A model generated the notes under the pieces. That model was not told the DNA's origin and searched no databases. It was given only the letters and a program-made list of their open reading frames with translations. A stretch of 34,446 nucleotides of DNA, from the NCBI GenBank assembly GCA_022703335.1, contig JAKLDV010000014.1, forward strand, positions 1 to 34,446, written 5' to 3'. The stretch's first letter is position 1. Every line of letters begins with the position of its first letter. This DNA is from Elusimicrobiota bacterium. Its GTDB lineage: Bacteria > Elusimicrobiota > Elusimicrobia > FEN-1173. Position numbers and translations under genes: made by a program. This document shows positions 1-8,726 of this stretch, piece by piece.

Positions 1-888
1 GTCTCCAACCTGATGAAGAGCGCCATCGACGCCCTCGAGAAGATGACCGAGAACAACAAGTACGTCACGGGCGTTCCCACGGGGTTCAAGGAGTTCGACA
101 AGCTCACCGCCGGCCTGCAGCCGTCCAACTTGATCATCGTGGCCGGAAGGCCGTCCATGGGAAAGACGGCCATCTGCCTCAACATGGCCATGCACGTGGC
201 CATCAAGGAGAAACGGCCCGTGCTCTTCTTCTCCCTGGAAATGAGCGACCAGGAGATGGGGCTGCGGCTCCTCTGCGGACTGGCGCGGATCAACCTGCGG
301 AGCGTGCGCGAGGGGTTCCTGGCGCGGAAGAGCTGGCCCGCCATCACCAACGTGGCCAGCGAGATCGCCAGTTCGCCGCTGTATTTCGATTTTTCCACCA
401 GCGCTTCCATCATGGATATCCGCAGCGCCGCCCGGCGCTACGCCTACGAGATGAAGCAGAAAGGGACCCCGCTGGCCCTGGTGGTCATCGACTACCTTCA
501 GCTCATGCACGGCGGCGGCGCCGTGGAAAGCCGCCAGCAGGAGATCTCCGAGATCTCCCGCTCGCTCAAGGCGCTGGCCCGGGAACTCCAGGTGCCCGTC
601 ATCGCGCTCTCCCAGCTGAACCGCCGTCCGGAGGACCAGGGCCGGGCGGGCCGGCCCCAGCTTTCCGATCTGCGGGAGTCCGGCGCCATCGAGCAGGACG
701 CCGACGTGGTGGCCGCCATTTTTCGCGAGGAGGTCTACAAGCGGGACGACCCGGACCTGAAAGGCAAGGCCAAACTTTTCATCCTCAAGCAACGCAACGG
801 TCCCATCGGCGACGTGGACTTGAACTTCCTCGAGGAATACACGCTCTTCGTGGATCCGGCGCCGTCCGAGGACGAGCCGTTTTCCTGA
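1..888 (+). CDS. dnaB: Replicative DNA helicase DnaB, C-terminal part (5' end outside window)
   Basis: Ring helicase that unwinds DNA at the replication fork; only the RecA-like ATPase domain, about 295 residues, is inside the window. The reading frame is open from base 1, so the ATG at 13 is internal and the start lies upstream. Visible motifs are the linker-to-ATPase entry (VPTGFKEFDKLTAGL), the Walker A loop GRPSMGKT, the Walker B stretch VVIDYLQLM, the SQLNR segment and the DLRESGAIEQDAD motif, all typical of DnaB. No intein interrupts the ATPase motifs. The stop is 16 nt before alr, and the two look co-transcribed. The dnaB-alr-radA neighbourhood occurs in several bacterial phyla, which supports a conserved chromosomal location. 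Identification is secure. Confidence 0.97.
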   Translation, partial: VSNLMKSAIDALEKMTENNKYVTGVPTGFKEFDKLTAGLQPSNLIIVAGRPSMGKTAICLNMAMHVAIKEKRPVLFFSLEMSDQEMGLRLLCGLARINLRSVREGFLARKSWPAITNVASEIASSPLYFDFSTSASIMDIRSAARRYAYEMKQKGTPLALVVIDYLQLMHGGGAVESRQQEISEISRSLKALARELQVPVIALSQLNRRPEDQGRAGRPQLSDLRESGAIEQDADVVAAIFREEVYKRDDPDLKGKAKLFILKQRNGPIGDVDLNFLEEYTLFVDPAPSEDEPFS

Positions 889-904
889 ACGACGGACGCC
901 GGGC

Positions 905-2080
905 ATGACGGTTCCTTCGCCGGAAACGAATCCGTTGCCGTCCGCGGCGTCTTTTTTCCGGCCCACCTGGGCCGACATCGACGTGGCGGCGTTCCGGCAT
1001 AACTTGAGGACGATGGCCGGCTGCCTGGCCCCCGGCGTGAAGACGATCGTGGTGTTGAAGGCCAACGGTTACGGTCACGGGGCGGTGCCGCTGGCCCGCG
1101 CGGCCGCGGCGGAGTCCGGCGTTTCCTTGTGGGGCTTCGGCGTCTCCAGCATCGAGGAGGGGCTTCTGTTGAGGGAGTCCGGTTTCCGCCATCCGGTACT
1201 CATCCTGGGGAGCCTGTTCCCGTTCGAGAATTTCGTTCCGGCGTTGGAGCACGACCTCATCCCGGCGGTGGCCAGCCTGGCCGCGGCGCGGGCGTTGGGG
1301 GGCATCGCCACGGAACGCGGCCGTCGCGCCGACGTGCACGTGAAGGTGGACACCGGGATGGGGCGCATCGGCGTTTCGCCGCAGGCCGCCGCCCAGATCG
1401 TGGACGCGGTGCTGGAAAACCGCTCGCTGCACCTGGAAGGGATCTTTACCCATTTGGCCCACGCGGAATCCGAGGAGGACACCCAGAGACAGCTCGACGT
1501 GTTCCAGGCGGTGGCGGAGGAGGCCCGACGGAAGAAGGGGGAGCCTCTCCTGGCCCACGCCGCCAACTCGGCCGCCACGTTCCTGTATCCGAGGTCCCAC
1601 GGCGATGCGGTACGGCCCGGCCTGTCGTTGTACGGCATTTATCCGAACGAGTCCCTTCGGGCGCGGGTGTCCCTGCAGCCCGTGATGACGTGGAAGACGC
1701 GGATCGTTTTTTTGAAGACGGTGAAGGGCGGAACGGCGGTCAGTTACGGCGCCACGTTCCGCACCAGCCGCCCCTCCCGCTTGGCCACCCTGCCCGTGGG
1801 ATATGCCGACGGATACCGGCGGATTCTTTCCAACCGCGCCTTCGTGCTGGTGAAGGGCCGACGCTGCCCCGTGCTGGGGCGGGTGACCATGGACCAGATC
1901 GTCGTGGACGTGACCGACGTGCCGGCCGTGGATGTGGGCGAGGAGGTCGTGTTGCTGGGTCGGCAGGGGAAAGACGCCGTGACGGCGGAGGAACTGGCCG
2001 GCTGGGCGGAGACCATCCCCTATGAGATCGTCTGCGGGGTGTCGGTGCGCGTGCCGAGGCGCTACGTGAACGTTTCATGA
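905..2080 (+). CDS. alr: Alanine racemase
   Basis: PLP-dependent interconversion of L- and D-alanine, supplying D-Ala for peptidoglycan. At 391 residues it has the usual family length plus an N-terminal extension of roughly 18 residues before the TWADIDVAAF start of the barrel domain. The PLP lysine is K52 in VVLKANGYGHG. The second catalytic base is Y281 in VSYGATFR, close to the GYADGYRR segment. The C-terminal beta domain contains LGRVTMDQI. The ATG at 905 has only a weak ribosome-binding sequence, so a slightly later start cannot be excluded. It sits between dnaB and the mla genes in the same transcription direction with short gaps. Confidence 0.97.
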   Translation: MTVPSPETNPLPSAASFFRPTWADIDVAAFRHNLRTMAGCLAPGVKTIVVLKANGYGHGAVPLARAAAAESGVSLWGFGVSSIEEGLLLRESGFRHPVLILGSLFPFENFVPALEHDLIPAVASLAAARALGGIATERGRRADVHVKVDTGMGRIGVSPQAAAQIVDAVLENRSLHLEGIFTHLAHAESEEDTQRQLDVFQAVAEEARRKKGEPLLAHAANSAATFLYPRSHGDAVRPGLSLYGIYPNESLRARVSLQPVMTWKTRIVFLKTVKGGTAVSYGATFRTSRPSRLATLPVGYADGYRRILSNRAFVLVKGRRCPVLGRVTMDQIVVDVTDVPAVDVGEEVVLLGRQGKDAVTAEELAGWAETIPYEIVCGVSVRVPRRYVNVS

Positions 2081-2106
2081 AAGGGCGAATGTGAAGAGGA
2101 ACCGCC

Positions 2107-2895
2107 GTGTTTCATAATCCCGTCGCGTTCGTCGGCCGCCGCCTGCTGGGATGGGCGCGGACGTTGGGCGGGGTCGTCGTCCTCGTCCAAAAGACGGTTT
2201 ATTGGCTGTTCAAGGCCCGTCCGGACGTGCGCAACACGGCCATCCAGATGAACGAGATCGGGGTGCGTTCCTTCCCGGTCACCAGCCTCACGGCGCTGTT
2301 CACCGGCATGGTGCTCGCCTTGCAGACCGGGTATTCGTTCCGGAAGGTTTTCAACGAGCCGCTCTACGTGGGCACCGTGGTGGGGCTGTCGCTCCTAAAG
2401 GAACTGGGCCCGGTGCTGACGGCGCTGGTGGTGGCCGGCCGGGTGGGCGCGGCCATCGCCGCCGAGCTCGGCACCATGAACGTGACGGAACAGATAGACG
2501 CCCTGTATACCTTGGGCACCAACCCCGTGCGGTACCTGGTGGTTCCGCGGTTCCTGGCGTGCCTGGTGATGGTGCCGCTGTTGACGGTGTACGCGGATTT
2601 GATCGGCATCCTCGGCGGGTTCGGCATCGCCCACTGGCGGCTGGGGATCCCCGCCCCGGTCTTTTGGGATGAGATCAACGCCATCGGGCTGGAGGACGGG
2701 TTCCATGGATTGATAAAGTCCGTTGCTTTTGCTCTCATTATCGTCATCACCGCTTGTTACAAGGGGATACGCTGCCAGGGCGGCGCCGAGGGCGTGGGTC
2801 AGGCGACCACCAGCACGGTGGTGGTGTCCATGGTGATGGTGCTGGTGAGCGACTACTTTTTGTCGTCGTTGTTGGTGTCCTTGGGCGTCGGATGA
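2107..2895 (+). CDS. mlaE: MlaE-type ABC transporter permease
   Basis: Inner-membrane permease of an MCE-type phospholipid transporter. The 262-residue protein has the MlaE hallmarks: LTALFTGMVLALQ near the N-terminus, the conserved ELGPVLTALVVAGRVGAAIAAELG core (residues ~98-121), EQIDALYTLGTNPVRYL, and hydrophobic segments through to the C-terminus. The start is a GTG at 2107 behind the purine-rich GAAGAGGA. The stop overlaps the ATP-binding subunit gene by four bases (ATGA at 2892-2895), indicating translational coupling. With the next two genes it forms a minimal E-F-D set; no MlaB or MlaC homologue is adjacent. The direction of lipid movement cannot be read from sequence. Confidence 0.95.
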   Translation: MFHNPVAFVGRRLLGWARTLGGVVVLVQKTVYWLFKARPDVRNTAIQMNEIGVRSFPVTSLTALFTGMVLALQTGYSFRKVFNEPLYVGTVVGLSLLKELGPVLTALVVAGRVGAAIAAELGTMNVTEQIDALYTLGTNPVRYLVVPRFLACLVMVPLLTVYADLIGILGGFGIAHWRLGIPAPVFWDEINAIGLEDGFHGLIKSVAFALIIVITACYKGIRCQGGAEGVGQATTSTVVVSMVMVLVSDYFLSSLLVSLGVG

Positions 2896-3653
2896 TCCGC
2901 CTGCAGGGGGTGCACAAGGCGTTCGGCGCCAACCGCGTGTTGCGCGGGGTGGACCTGGAGATCCCGGAGGGGGAGACCCTCACCATCATCGGGGGGTCCG
3001 GCACCGGCAAAAGCGTGACCCTGAAACTGATGGTGGGCCTGCTTCGGCCGGACCACGGGCGCATCTGGGTGGATGACACGGAAACCACCTTCCTGAACGA
3101 AGACAAGCTCTTTGAAGAACAGAAGAAGTTCGGGTTCCTGTTCCAGGGGGCGGCGCTGTTCGACTCGTTGACGGTGGCGGAGAACATTTTGTTCGGCGTG
3201 CGGAACCTCCGGCCGGAACTCCTGGCGAACGCGCGCGGCGTGGTCGAACAGAAGCTGGGGTTCGTGGGTTTGAAACCCGAGGTGGCGCTGCTGAAACCGG
3301 CGGAGTTGTCGGGCGGCATGAAGAAACGCGTCGGCCTGGCCCGCGCCATCGCCCACGAACCGAAATATATTTTATACGACGAGCCGACGACCGGGCTGGA
3401 CCCCATCATGTCGGACGTGATCAACGAACTGATCCTCTCGCTGCAGGAGAGGCTGAAGGTGACGTCCATCGTGGTCACGCACGACATGAAGTCCACCTAC
3501 AAGGTGTCCAACCGGATCGCCATGCTCCATGAGGGCCGCATCGTGGCGGAGGGGACGCCGCGGGAGATCCAGTCTTCGGAGAATCCGTTGGTGAAACAGT
3601 TCATCACGGGGTCGTCCCAGGGCCCCATACAGATGGCGGTGAGGCACGCATGA
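2892..3653 (+). CDS. mlaF: MlaF-type ABC transporter ATP-binding protein
   Basis: ATPase that powers the MlaE permease. The true start is the ATG at 2892, overlapping the mlaE stop; a longer reading frame upstream only covers mlaE in another frame. The 253-residue product begins MIRLQGVHKAFG and has Walker A GGSGTGKS (residues 34-41), a Q-loop in FLFQGAALFDSLT, the ABC signature LSGGMKKR (from residue 139) and Walker B YILYDEPTTGLDP followed by a switch histidine in VVTHDM. The insert after Walker A (DDTETTFLNED) and the LSGGM form of the signature fit the Mla subfamily. It ends in another ATGA overlap with the MCE gene. Confidence 0.96.
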   Translation: MIRLQGVHKAFGANRVLRGVDLEIPEGETLTIIGGSGTGKSVTLKLMVGLLRPDHGRIWVDDTETTFLNEDKLFEEQKKFGFLFQGAALFDSLTVAENILFGVRNLRPELLANARGVVEQKLGFVGLKPEVALLKPAELSGGMKKRVGLARAIAHEPKYILYDEPTTGLDPIMSDVINELILSLQERLKVTSIVVTHDMKSTYKVSNRIAMLHEGRIVAEGTPREIQSSENPLVKQFITGSSQGPIQMAVRHA

Positions 3654-5008
3654 ACGTCGAAACAAGAGTAGGCGCTTTTACCATGGCCGGCCTGGCTGTT
3701 TTCGCCGGCGGCATCCTCATCCTCGGCGACGTTCAATTTCGGGACCGGTACGACCTCAACGTCTATTTCCAGAACGCCGAGGGGCTGCCGGACAAGGGCC
3801 CCGTGAAGGTGGCCGGCGTGGAGGTGGGAAAGGTCAAGAAGATCACGCTGGAGGGGGGACGGGCCCGCGTGGAGGTGTCTCTGGACACGGACGTGAAGGT
3901 GCATGCCGACGCCGAGGCCAGCATCGCCGCCACCGGCCTCATCGGCACGAAATACCTGGACCTTTCCCTCGGCTCTCCCGAGGCGCCCCTCCTCAAGGAG
4001 GGGGACACCCTTCAGGGCCAGCCCGGCTTCAGTTTCGACGACGTGATGAAGGAGCTGCGGCAGTTTTTCAAGGAGGACCCGGAGGACGGGTCGCTCAGCG
4101 AGAATTTCCGCCGGACCATGGCCAACCTCCGCCGCGTGACCGATTCCTTGAACGTTGCTCTGGGGCAGCAGGGCAAGGAACTGACCGAGATCGTCCAGAA
4201 CATCCGCAGCCTCTCCGAGCACGCCAAGAACGTGTCGGCCAACCTCGACGAGGTCACCGAGCAGCACAAGGCCGACCTGAAAACGATGCTGACCAAATTC
4301 CGCTCCGTTTCCGAGCGGTTGGACGACCTTCTGGCGAAAGTCCAGAACGGCGAAGGGACGATGGGGAAACTCGTCAACGACGAGCAGATGGGGAAAGACC
4401 TCAAGCAGACCTTCACCGACGTGCGTCAGGCGGCGAAGGAGGCCCAGGCTATCCTCGGCCGCATCGCGATGATCGACGTGTATTGGGACTATCGCCAGCG
4501 CTACGATTTCGAGGACAACCAGTACCGCGCCGACCTCGGTCTGCGTATCGTGCCGCGGCCGGGAAAATTCTATTTCATCCAGGGGAACAACCTCGGCGCG
4601 CGGGAGGACCGCAAGCTGGCCGGCAACGATATCGAACGCAAGAACACCATCACCGGCGTGATGGGCAAGGAGTTCGGGCCCTTCACCCTCTACGGCGGCG
4701 CCATCCGCTCCACCGCCGGCGGCGGGATGCGTTTCCGGCCGTTGTTCATGTCTCAGAAATGGAACCGGCGTTTCGAGCTGGAGGCCGAGGCCTACAATTT
4801 CGGCCGCGACGAGGTGGTCCAGGGCCTCAAGATGGACGACCCCGTCTACTCGGCCGGCGCGCGTTTCCTGGTGGCGGACCCGTGGCTGTGGGTGGGTGGT
4901 CAGGTGGAGGATATCGCCGAGCGCAAGAATTTCAACGCCAACCTGAACGTGACGTTCAAGGACGAGGACGTCGCCTATCTGTTGGGGCTGGTCGGTCTCG
5001 CCAATTGA
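3650..5008 (+). CDS. mlaD: MCE-domain protein (MlaD) with a C-terminal beta-barrel-like domain
   Basis: Lipid-binding MCE subunit of the MlaEF transporter. The 452-residue chain starts with an inner-membrane anchor (residues ~7-26), then one MCE domain (~36-115; DLNVYFQNAEGLPDKGPVKV, VKVHADAEASI, GLIGTKYLDL). A long helical, probably coiled-coil stretch follows (~125-275; many heptad-like VTDSL, VSANLDEV, VSERLDDL units). The last ~175 residues are strand-rich with alternating aromatic and polar residues (YWDYRQRYDF, KFYFIQGNN, WLWVGGQVED), resembling an outer-membrane barrel. E. coli MlaD is about 180 residues and lacks this. A minimal MlaEFD with a barrel-ended MlaD has been described in the diderm Firmicute Veillonella, so a one-protein periplasmic bridge is the likely arrangement. 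The barrel assignment is inferred from pattern. Confidence 0.9.
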   Translation: MNVETRVGAFTMAGLAVFAGGILILGDVQFRDRYDLNVYFQNAEGLPDKGPVKVAGVEVGKVKKITLEGGRARVEVSLDTDVKVHADAEASIAATGLIGTKYLDLSLGSPEAPLLKEGDTLQGQPGFSFDDVMKELRQFFKEDPEDGSLSENFRRTMANLRRVTDSLNVALGQQGKELTEIVQNIRSLSEHAKNVSANLDEVTEQHKADLKTMLTKFRSVSERLDDLLAKVQNGEGTMGKLVNDEQMGKDLKQTFTDVRQAAKEAQAILGRIAMIDVYWDYRQRYDFEDNQYRADLGLRIVPRPGKFYFIQGNNLGAREDRKLAGNDIERKNTITGVMGKEFGPFTLYGGAIRSTAGGGMRFRPLFMSQKWNRRFELEAEAYNFGRDEVVQGLKMDDPVYSAGARFLVADPWLWVGGQVEDIAERKNFNANLNVTFKDEDVAYLLGLVGLAN

Positions 5009-5024
5009 CGGGGAGGGGAACCGC

Positions 5025-5540
5025 ATGATGAGGGAAGCGCGCATTTATTCGTTGGCCCAGGTCGGCGGCCAATGCGTCTTGGTGCTGGAGGAGGTCGACG
5101 GCCCGCGGCTGTTGCCCATCTGGATCGGACTTTACGAGGGCGGCTCCATCGGCATGGCCCTGGCCGGACAGAAGTTTCCGCGCCCGCTCACCCACGACCT
5201 GCTTTTGGAAGCGGTGGGGCAGCTCGGCGCCGAGGTGGAGAAGATCGTCATCACGGAATTGAAGGAGAGCACCTTTTACGCGCAGATTCACGTCAAGCGG
5301 GACAAAGAGGCCATCGTCCTCGACGCCCGCCCGTCGGATTCCGTGGCCCTCGCCGTCCGCCAGCCGTGCCCGCTGTACATCGACGAGAAGGTTTTCGAGG
5401 CCTGCCCCGAACTGTTGAAGCCCATCTCCGAGGACGAGGTTCAGGACTTCAAGAAGAAGCTGGAGTCCATGACGCCGGAAGATTTTTTCCGTGACTTGAA
5501 GAAAAAGAACGAAGGGGAAGGCGGCGGGGCGGAAAAATAA
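5025..5540 (+). CDS. Bifunctional nuclease family (BFN/DUF151) protein
   Basis: 171-residue member of the DUF151/BFN family, small proteins named after a plant homologue with RNase and DNase activity; the bacterial function is poorly defined. Seen here: LPIWIGLYEGGSI, followed by the family hallmark PRPLTHDL and the segment RPSDSVALAVR. The C-terminus is a charged, glycine-rich tail typical of the longer family members. Two ATGs are in tandem (5025, 5028) behind GGGAGGGGA; 5025 is used. It lies between mlaD and radA, with only 3 nt before radA, so it is probably co-transcribed with a DNA repair gene. I make no stronger functional claim. Confidence 0.9.
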   Translation: MMREARIYSLAQVGGQCVLVLEEVDGPRLLPIWIGLYEGGSIGMALAGQKFPRPLTHDLLLEAVGQLGAEVEKIVITELKESTFYAQIHVKRDKEAIVLDARPSDSVALAVRQPCPLYIDEKVFEACPELLKPISEDEVQDFKKKLESMTPEDFFRDLKKKNEGEGGGAEK

Positions 5541-5543
5541 CGC

Positions 5544-6920
5544 ATGAAGACGAAGGGCGCCTCCCGCACCGTTTTTCGTTGCCAGAACTGCGGCGACGCC
5601 CAGCCCAAATGGCTGGGACAGTGCCCTTCCTGCAATCAGTGGAACACCCTGGTGGAGGAAAAAGAGGCTCCCCCCGACCGGCCGGCCCGGCGGTTGACCG
5701 AGTTCTCCTCCGCCGTCACCAAGCTGTCCGACGTGACGGTGGAAAAGGCCCAGAGGAAGGTCACCGGGTTGGGCGAGTTCGACCGGATCCTCGGCGGCGG
5801 CGTGTGGCCCGGGTCCATGGTGCTTCTCGGCGGCGCGCCGGGCATCGGCAAGTCCACCCTGATGATGCAGGTGGCGGGCCGGCTGGCCTCCCGCGATTAC
5901 CCGGTGCTCTACGTTTCCGGCGAGGAGTCGCTGGGCCAGGTGAAGGGGCGCGCCACCCGCCTGAACATCGTCAACGACGCGGTGCTGCTGTTGTCGGAGA
6001 CGAACCTGGAGAATATTTTGGAGGTTGTGCGGCAGAACCAGCCGAAGGCGCTGGTGCTGGATTCGATCCAGACGGTGTACAAGTCGGACCTGGCCGGTGC
6101 GCCGGGCTCGGTGGGCCAGGTCCGCGAATGCGCCGCCGAACTGCTGCACCTGGCCAAAGGGATCGGCATCACGGTCTTCGTTCTGGGACATGTGACCAAA
6201 GAGGGGGATCTCGCCGGGCCGCGCGTCCTGGAGCACATCGTGGACACGGTCCTCTATTTCGAGGCCGAGCGCCAGCAGGTGCACCGCATCCTCCGGGCTT
6301 TCAAGAATCGGTTCGGGCCGACCAACGAGATCGGCGTCTTCGAGATGACCGGCGGCGGCCTGGCGGAGGTTTCCAACCCTTCGGAACTTTTTTTGGGGGA
6401 ACACGAGGCCGGCGTTCCCGCGGGCACGGCGGTGATTGCGGCCATGGAAGGCACCCGCCCCTTGTTGGTGGAGGTGCAGTCGCTGGTCTCCCGTACGCTT
6501 TTCGGAATGCCCCGCCGGCAGGTGGCGGGGGTGGATTACAACCGGGCGGCGCTTTTAATCGCCGTCCTGGACAAGCGCTGCGGTTTGAACCTGGAATCGC
6601 AGGACGTGTACGTCAACGTCACCGGCGGACTGCAGGTCCGTGAACCGTCCGCCGACCTCGGCATCGCGGTGGCCATCGCCAGCGCCTGTCTGGAGAAACC
6701 CGCGCCGCCCAAAACCGTTTGGCTGGGCGAAGTGGGGCTGGGCGGGGAACTCCGCGCCGTTCCGCAGCTCGGCGACCGGCTTCAGGAGGCGGCGAAACTG
6801 GGTTTCACGCGGGCTGTCGTCCCGCGGGCGGCGTTGAAAGGGGTCCGTCCTCCGTCCGGATTGGAGCTTTCCCCCGTTGTGACGCTCACGGAAGCGTTGG
6901 AGTTTGTATCCCGGCGATAG
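5544..6920 (+). CDS. radA: DNA repair protein RadA (Sms)
   Basis: RecA-related ATPase that helps branch migration and processing of recombination intermediates. The 458-residue chain is complete. The N-terminal four-cysteine zinc finger has C13, C16, C27 and C30 (FRCQNCG, GQCPSC). The RecA-like core has Walker A GGAPGIGKST (~96-105) and Walker B ALVLDSIQTV. The RadA-specific KNRFG motif is present in FKNRFGPTNEIG. The C-terminal Lon-protease-like domain covers the last ~150 residues (YVNVTGGLQVREPSADL, GEVGLGGELRAV) and lacks protease function in this family. It begins 3 nt after the BFN gene. Confidence 0.97.
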   Translation: MKTKGASRTVFRCQNCGDAQPKWLGQCPSCNQWNTLVEEKEAPPDRPARRLTEFSSAVTKLSDVTVEKAQRKVTGLGEFDRILGGGVWPGSMVLLGGAPGIGKSTLMMQVAGRLASRDYPVLYVSGEESLGQVKGRATRLNIVNDAVLLLSETNLENILEVVRQNQPKALVLDSIQTVYKSDLAGAPGSVGQVRECAAELLHLAKGIGITVFVLGHVTKEGDLAGPRVLEHIVDTVLYFEAERQQVHRILRAFKNRFGPTNEIGVFEMTGGGLAEVSNPSELFLGEHEAGVPAGTAVIAAMEGTRPLLVEVQSLVSRTLFGMPRRQVAGVDYNRAALLIAVLDKRCGLNLESQDVYVNVTGGLQVREPSADLGIAVAIASACLEKPAPPKTVWLGEVGLGGELRAVPQLGDRLQEAAKLGFTRAVVPRAALKGVRPPSGLELSPVVTLTEALEFVSRR

Positions 6921-6966
6921 ATATCGGGAAGTCCGGGAACTTTTGAGGAAGAGAAGGTAATCAATC

Positions 6967-8007
6967 GTGCTCATTAATCTCATACGTCTTCTTGTCATCA
7001 TCGTCGGCCCCGTCATCGGTTATATGCAGATATCCCCCGATGCCAAGGGCATTCTTATCGGTGTAGCGGCGGCTGTGTTGATCATCGCGGTGGAGATCGT
7101 CATCGACAAGGTCGCGCTGGATGCCCTCATCTCGGGCGTCATCGGCGCCATCGTGGGTCTGGTGTCCGCGCAGCTCCTGAACTGGGTCGTCTATCAGATG
7201 GACAACCCGCGTATCTACGAACTGCTGCAAAAATATTCGCTCCTCATCCACGTGGTCTTCGCCTACCTGGGCCTGGCCATCTTCGTTCGGAAACGTTCCG
7301 AGCTGGAACTGTTGGACCGGGACCTGATCGTCAAAGGGTCGAAGAAGAAGCTTTCCAACACGCACGTGGTCGACACCTCGGTCCTCATCGACGGCCGCAT
7401 CGCCGACGTCTGCGAGACGAAATTCCTCGGGGGCACGCTGGTGGTGCCCCGCTTCGTGCTCTCGGAACTGCAGCACATCGCGGATTCCTCCGACTCCAAC
7501 CGCCGCGCCCGCGGCCGGCGCGGGATGGAGATCCTTTCCCGCCTGCAGGAAAACCCCGATGTCCCCGTCAAGATATTCGACAAGGACTTTGCGGACATCA
7601 AGGAGGTCGACTCCAAACTCGTCGCCCTCTCCAAGGACTTGGGCGCCAAGATCCTCACCACGGATTTCAACCTGAACAAGATTGCCAGCCTTCAGGGCGT
7701 CGTGGTGCTCAACATCAACGACCTGGCCAACGCCCTGAAGCCCGTGGTGCTCCCCGGCGAAAGCATGAGCGTCTTCGTGGTGAAGGAGGGCAAGGAGAGG
7801 GAACAGGGCGTCGGATATCTCGATGACGGCACCATGGTGGTGGTGGAGGACGGCCGCCGGTTCATCGGGCATAAACTGAACGTGATGGTCACCTCCATCC
7901 TGCAGACCTCCGCCGGCCGGATGATCTTCACGAAATCCAAGGACCGGGCGCCCGCTCCGTCACAGGAAACGCCGGCCCCGTCCGGCCCCCCGCCGGCGGA
8001 AGGCTGA
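6967..8007 (+). CDS. PIN/TRAM-domain membrane protein (YacL-like)
   Basis: 346-residue integral membrane protein with cytoplasmic nuclease-like and RNA-binding domains. Four hydrophobic segments occupy residues ~1-105. The PIN domain follows (~130-250), with acidic positions D136 and D142 in VVDTSVLIDGRIADV and further acidic residues in TTDFNLNKIA. The TRAM domain covers ~260-320 (VFVVKEGKEREQGVGYLDDGT, then IGHKLNVMVTSI). A Pro/Ala-rich tail ends the chain. The start is a GTG at 6967 preceded by AGAAGG. Homologues often sit next to radA and ispD, as here, but their substrate is unsettled; a toxin-like or RNA-processing nuclease role is family inference only. Confidence 0.92.
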   Translation: MLINLIRLLVIIVGPVIGYMQISPDAKGILIGVAAAVLIIAVEIVIDKVALDALISGVIGAIVGLVSAQLLNWVVYQMDNPRIYELLQKYSLLIHVVFAYLGLAIFVRKRSELELLDRDLIVKGSKKKLSNTHVVDTSVLIDGRIADVCETKFLGGTLVVPRFVLSELQHIADSSDSNRRARGRRGMEILSRLQENPDVPVKIFDKDFADIKEVDSKLVALSKDLGAKILTTDFNLNKIASLQGVVVLNINDLANALKPVVLPGESMSVFVVKEGKEREQGVGYLDDGTMVVVEDGRRFIGHKLNVMVTSILQTSAGRMIFTKSKDRAPAPSQETPAPSGPPPAEG

Positions 8008-8023
8008 CCCCCGCCCTTTCCGG

Positions 8024-8722
8024 ATGCCTGTTTCCGCCGTCGTTCTTGCGGCCGGCCGGGGCGCCCGCTTCGGCGGTCCGCCCAAACAGTTCAGATCCCT
8101 CTCCGGTCGTCCCCTCCTGTATTGGCCGCTCCGGTCTTTTGAAAAATCGCCGTCGGTAAAGCAGGTGGTGCTGGTCGTCTCCGCGGCCCGGCTCCCTTGG
8201 GCGCGACGGTTCCTGCGGGAATGCCGTTTTTGGAAAGTGACCGCCGTGGTGGCGGGCGGCCGGGAGCGCATGGATTCCGTGTTGCGGGGGTTTGCGGCGG
8301 TCCCGTCCTCGACGGACGTGGTGCTGTTCCATGACGCGGCCCGCGCCCTGGTGTCGCCCGGCGTCATCGAGCGGGTGGCCCGGTCGGCCCGCCGCACCGG
8401 GGCGGCCCTCGCCGCCTGGCCCGTGCCGGACACCGTCAAGCTCGGCCGCGCGCCGCGCCGGGGAAAGGTCTTGGTGGCCCGCACCGTGCCCCGCCGAAAC
8501 CTCTGGCTGGCACAGACCCCGCAGGGTTTCACACGGGCCGTGGCGGAGAAGATTTTCCGGCGTTCCCGGAGGAACATCACCGACGACGTTCAATGGGCCG
8601 AACGCGCCGGCCGGTCGGTGGAGATCGTGCCGGGGTCCCCGGAGAACCTGAAGGTGACCCTGCCGGAGGATTTCAAATTGTGCGAAGCGCTTTTGGCCGC
8701 CCGGAAACGGGTTTCGAGGTGA
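8024..8722 (+). CDS. ispD: 2-C-methyl-D-erythritol 4-phosphate cytidylyltransferase
   Basis: Third enzyme of the MEP isoprenoid pathway; couples MEP to CTP. The 232-residue protein has the nucleotide-binding start VVLAAGRGARFGGPPKQF, the conserved acidic LFHDAARALVSP, PVPDTVKL, LAQTPQGF and TDDVQWAE motifs, and the C-terminal KVTLPEDF segment. Length is normal. It is followed after 4 nt by ispF, the enzyme two steps later; the two genes are adjacent or fused in many bacteria. Its products feed undecaprenyl phosphate, needed for peptidoglycan and by the polyprenyl-linked glycosyltransferase encoded downstream at 13529. Confidence 0.96.
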   Translation: MPVSAVVLAAGRGARFGGPPKQFRSLSGRPLLYWPLRSFEKSPSVKQVVLVVSAARLPWARRFLRECRFWKVTAVVAGGRERMDSVLRGFAAVPSSTDVVLFHDAARALVSPGVIERVARSARRTGAALAAWPVPDTVKLGRAPRRGKVLVARTVPRRNLWLAQTPQGFTRAVAEKIFRRSRRNITDDVQWAERAGRSVEIVPGSPENLKVTLPEDFKLCEALLAARKRVSR

Positions 8723-8726
8723 GTTC

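Noticed and set aside
1-888. Intein in dnaB
   Set aside because: The Walker A and later motifs are contiguous with no insertion in the visible part.
3497-5044. Long minus-strand open frame of 515 codons opposite mlaD
   Set aside because: Rich in His, Leu, Val and Arg repeats, with no domain motif; an artefact of high-GC coding bias opposite a well-identified gene. The same holds for 4956-6404 (-), 19605-21092 (-) and 21900-23126 (-).
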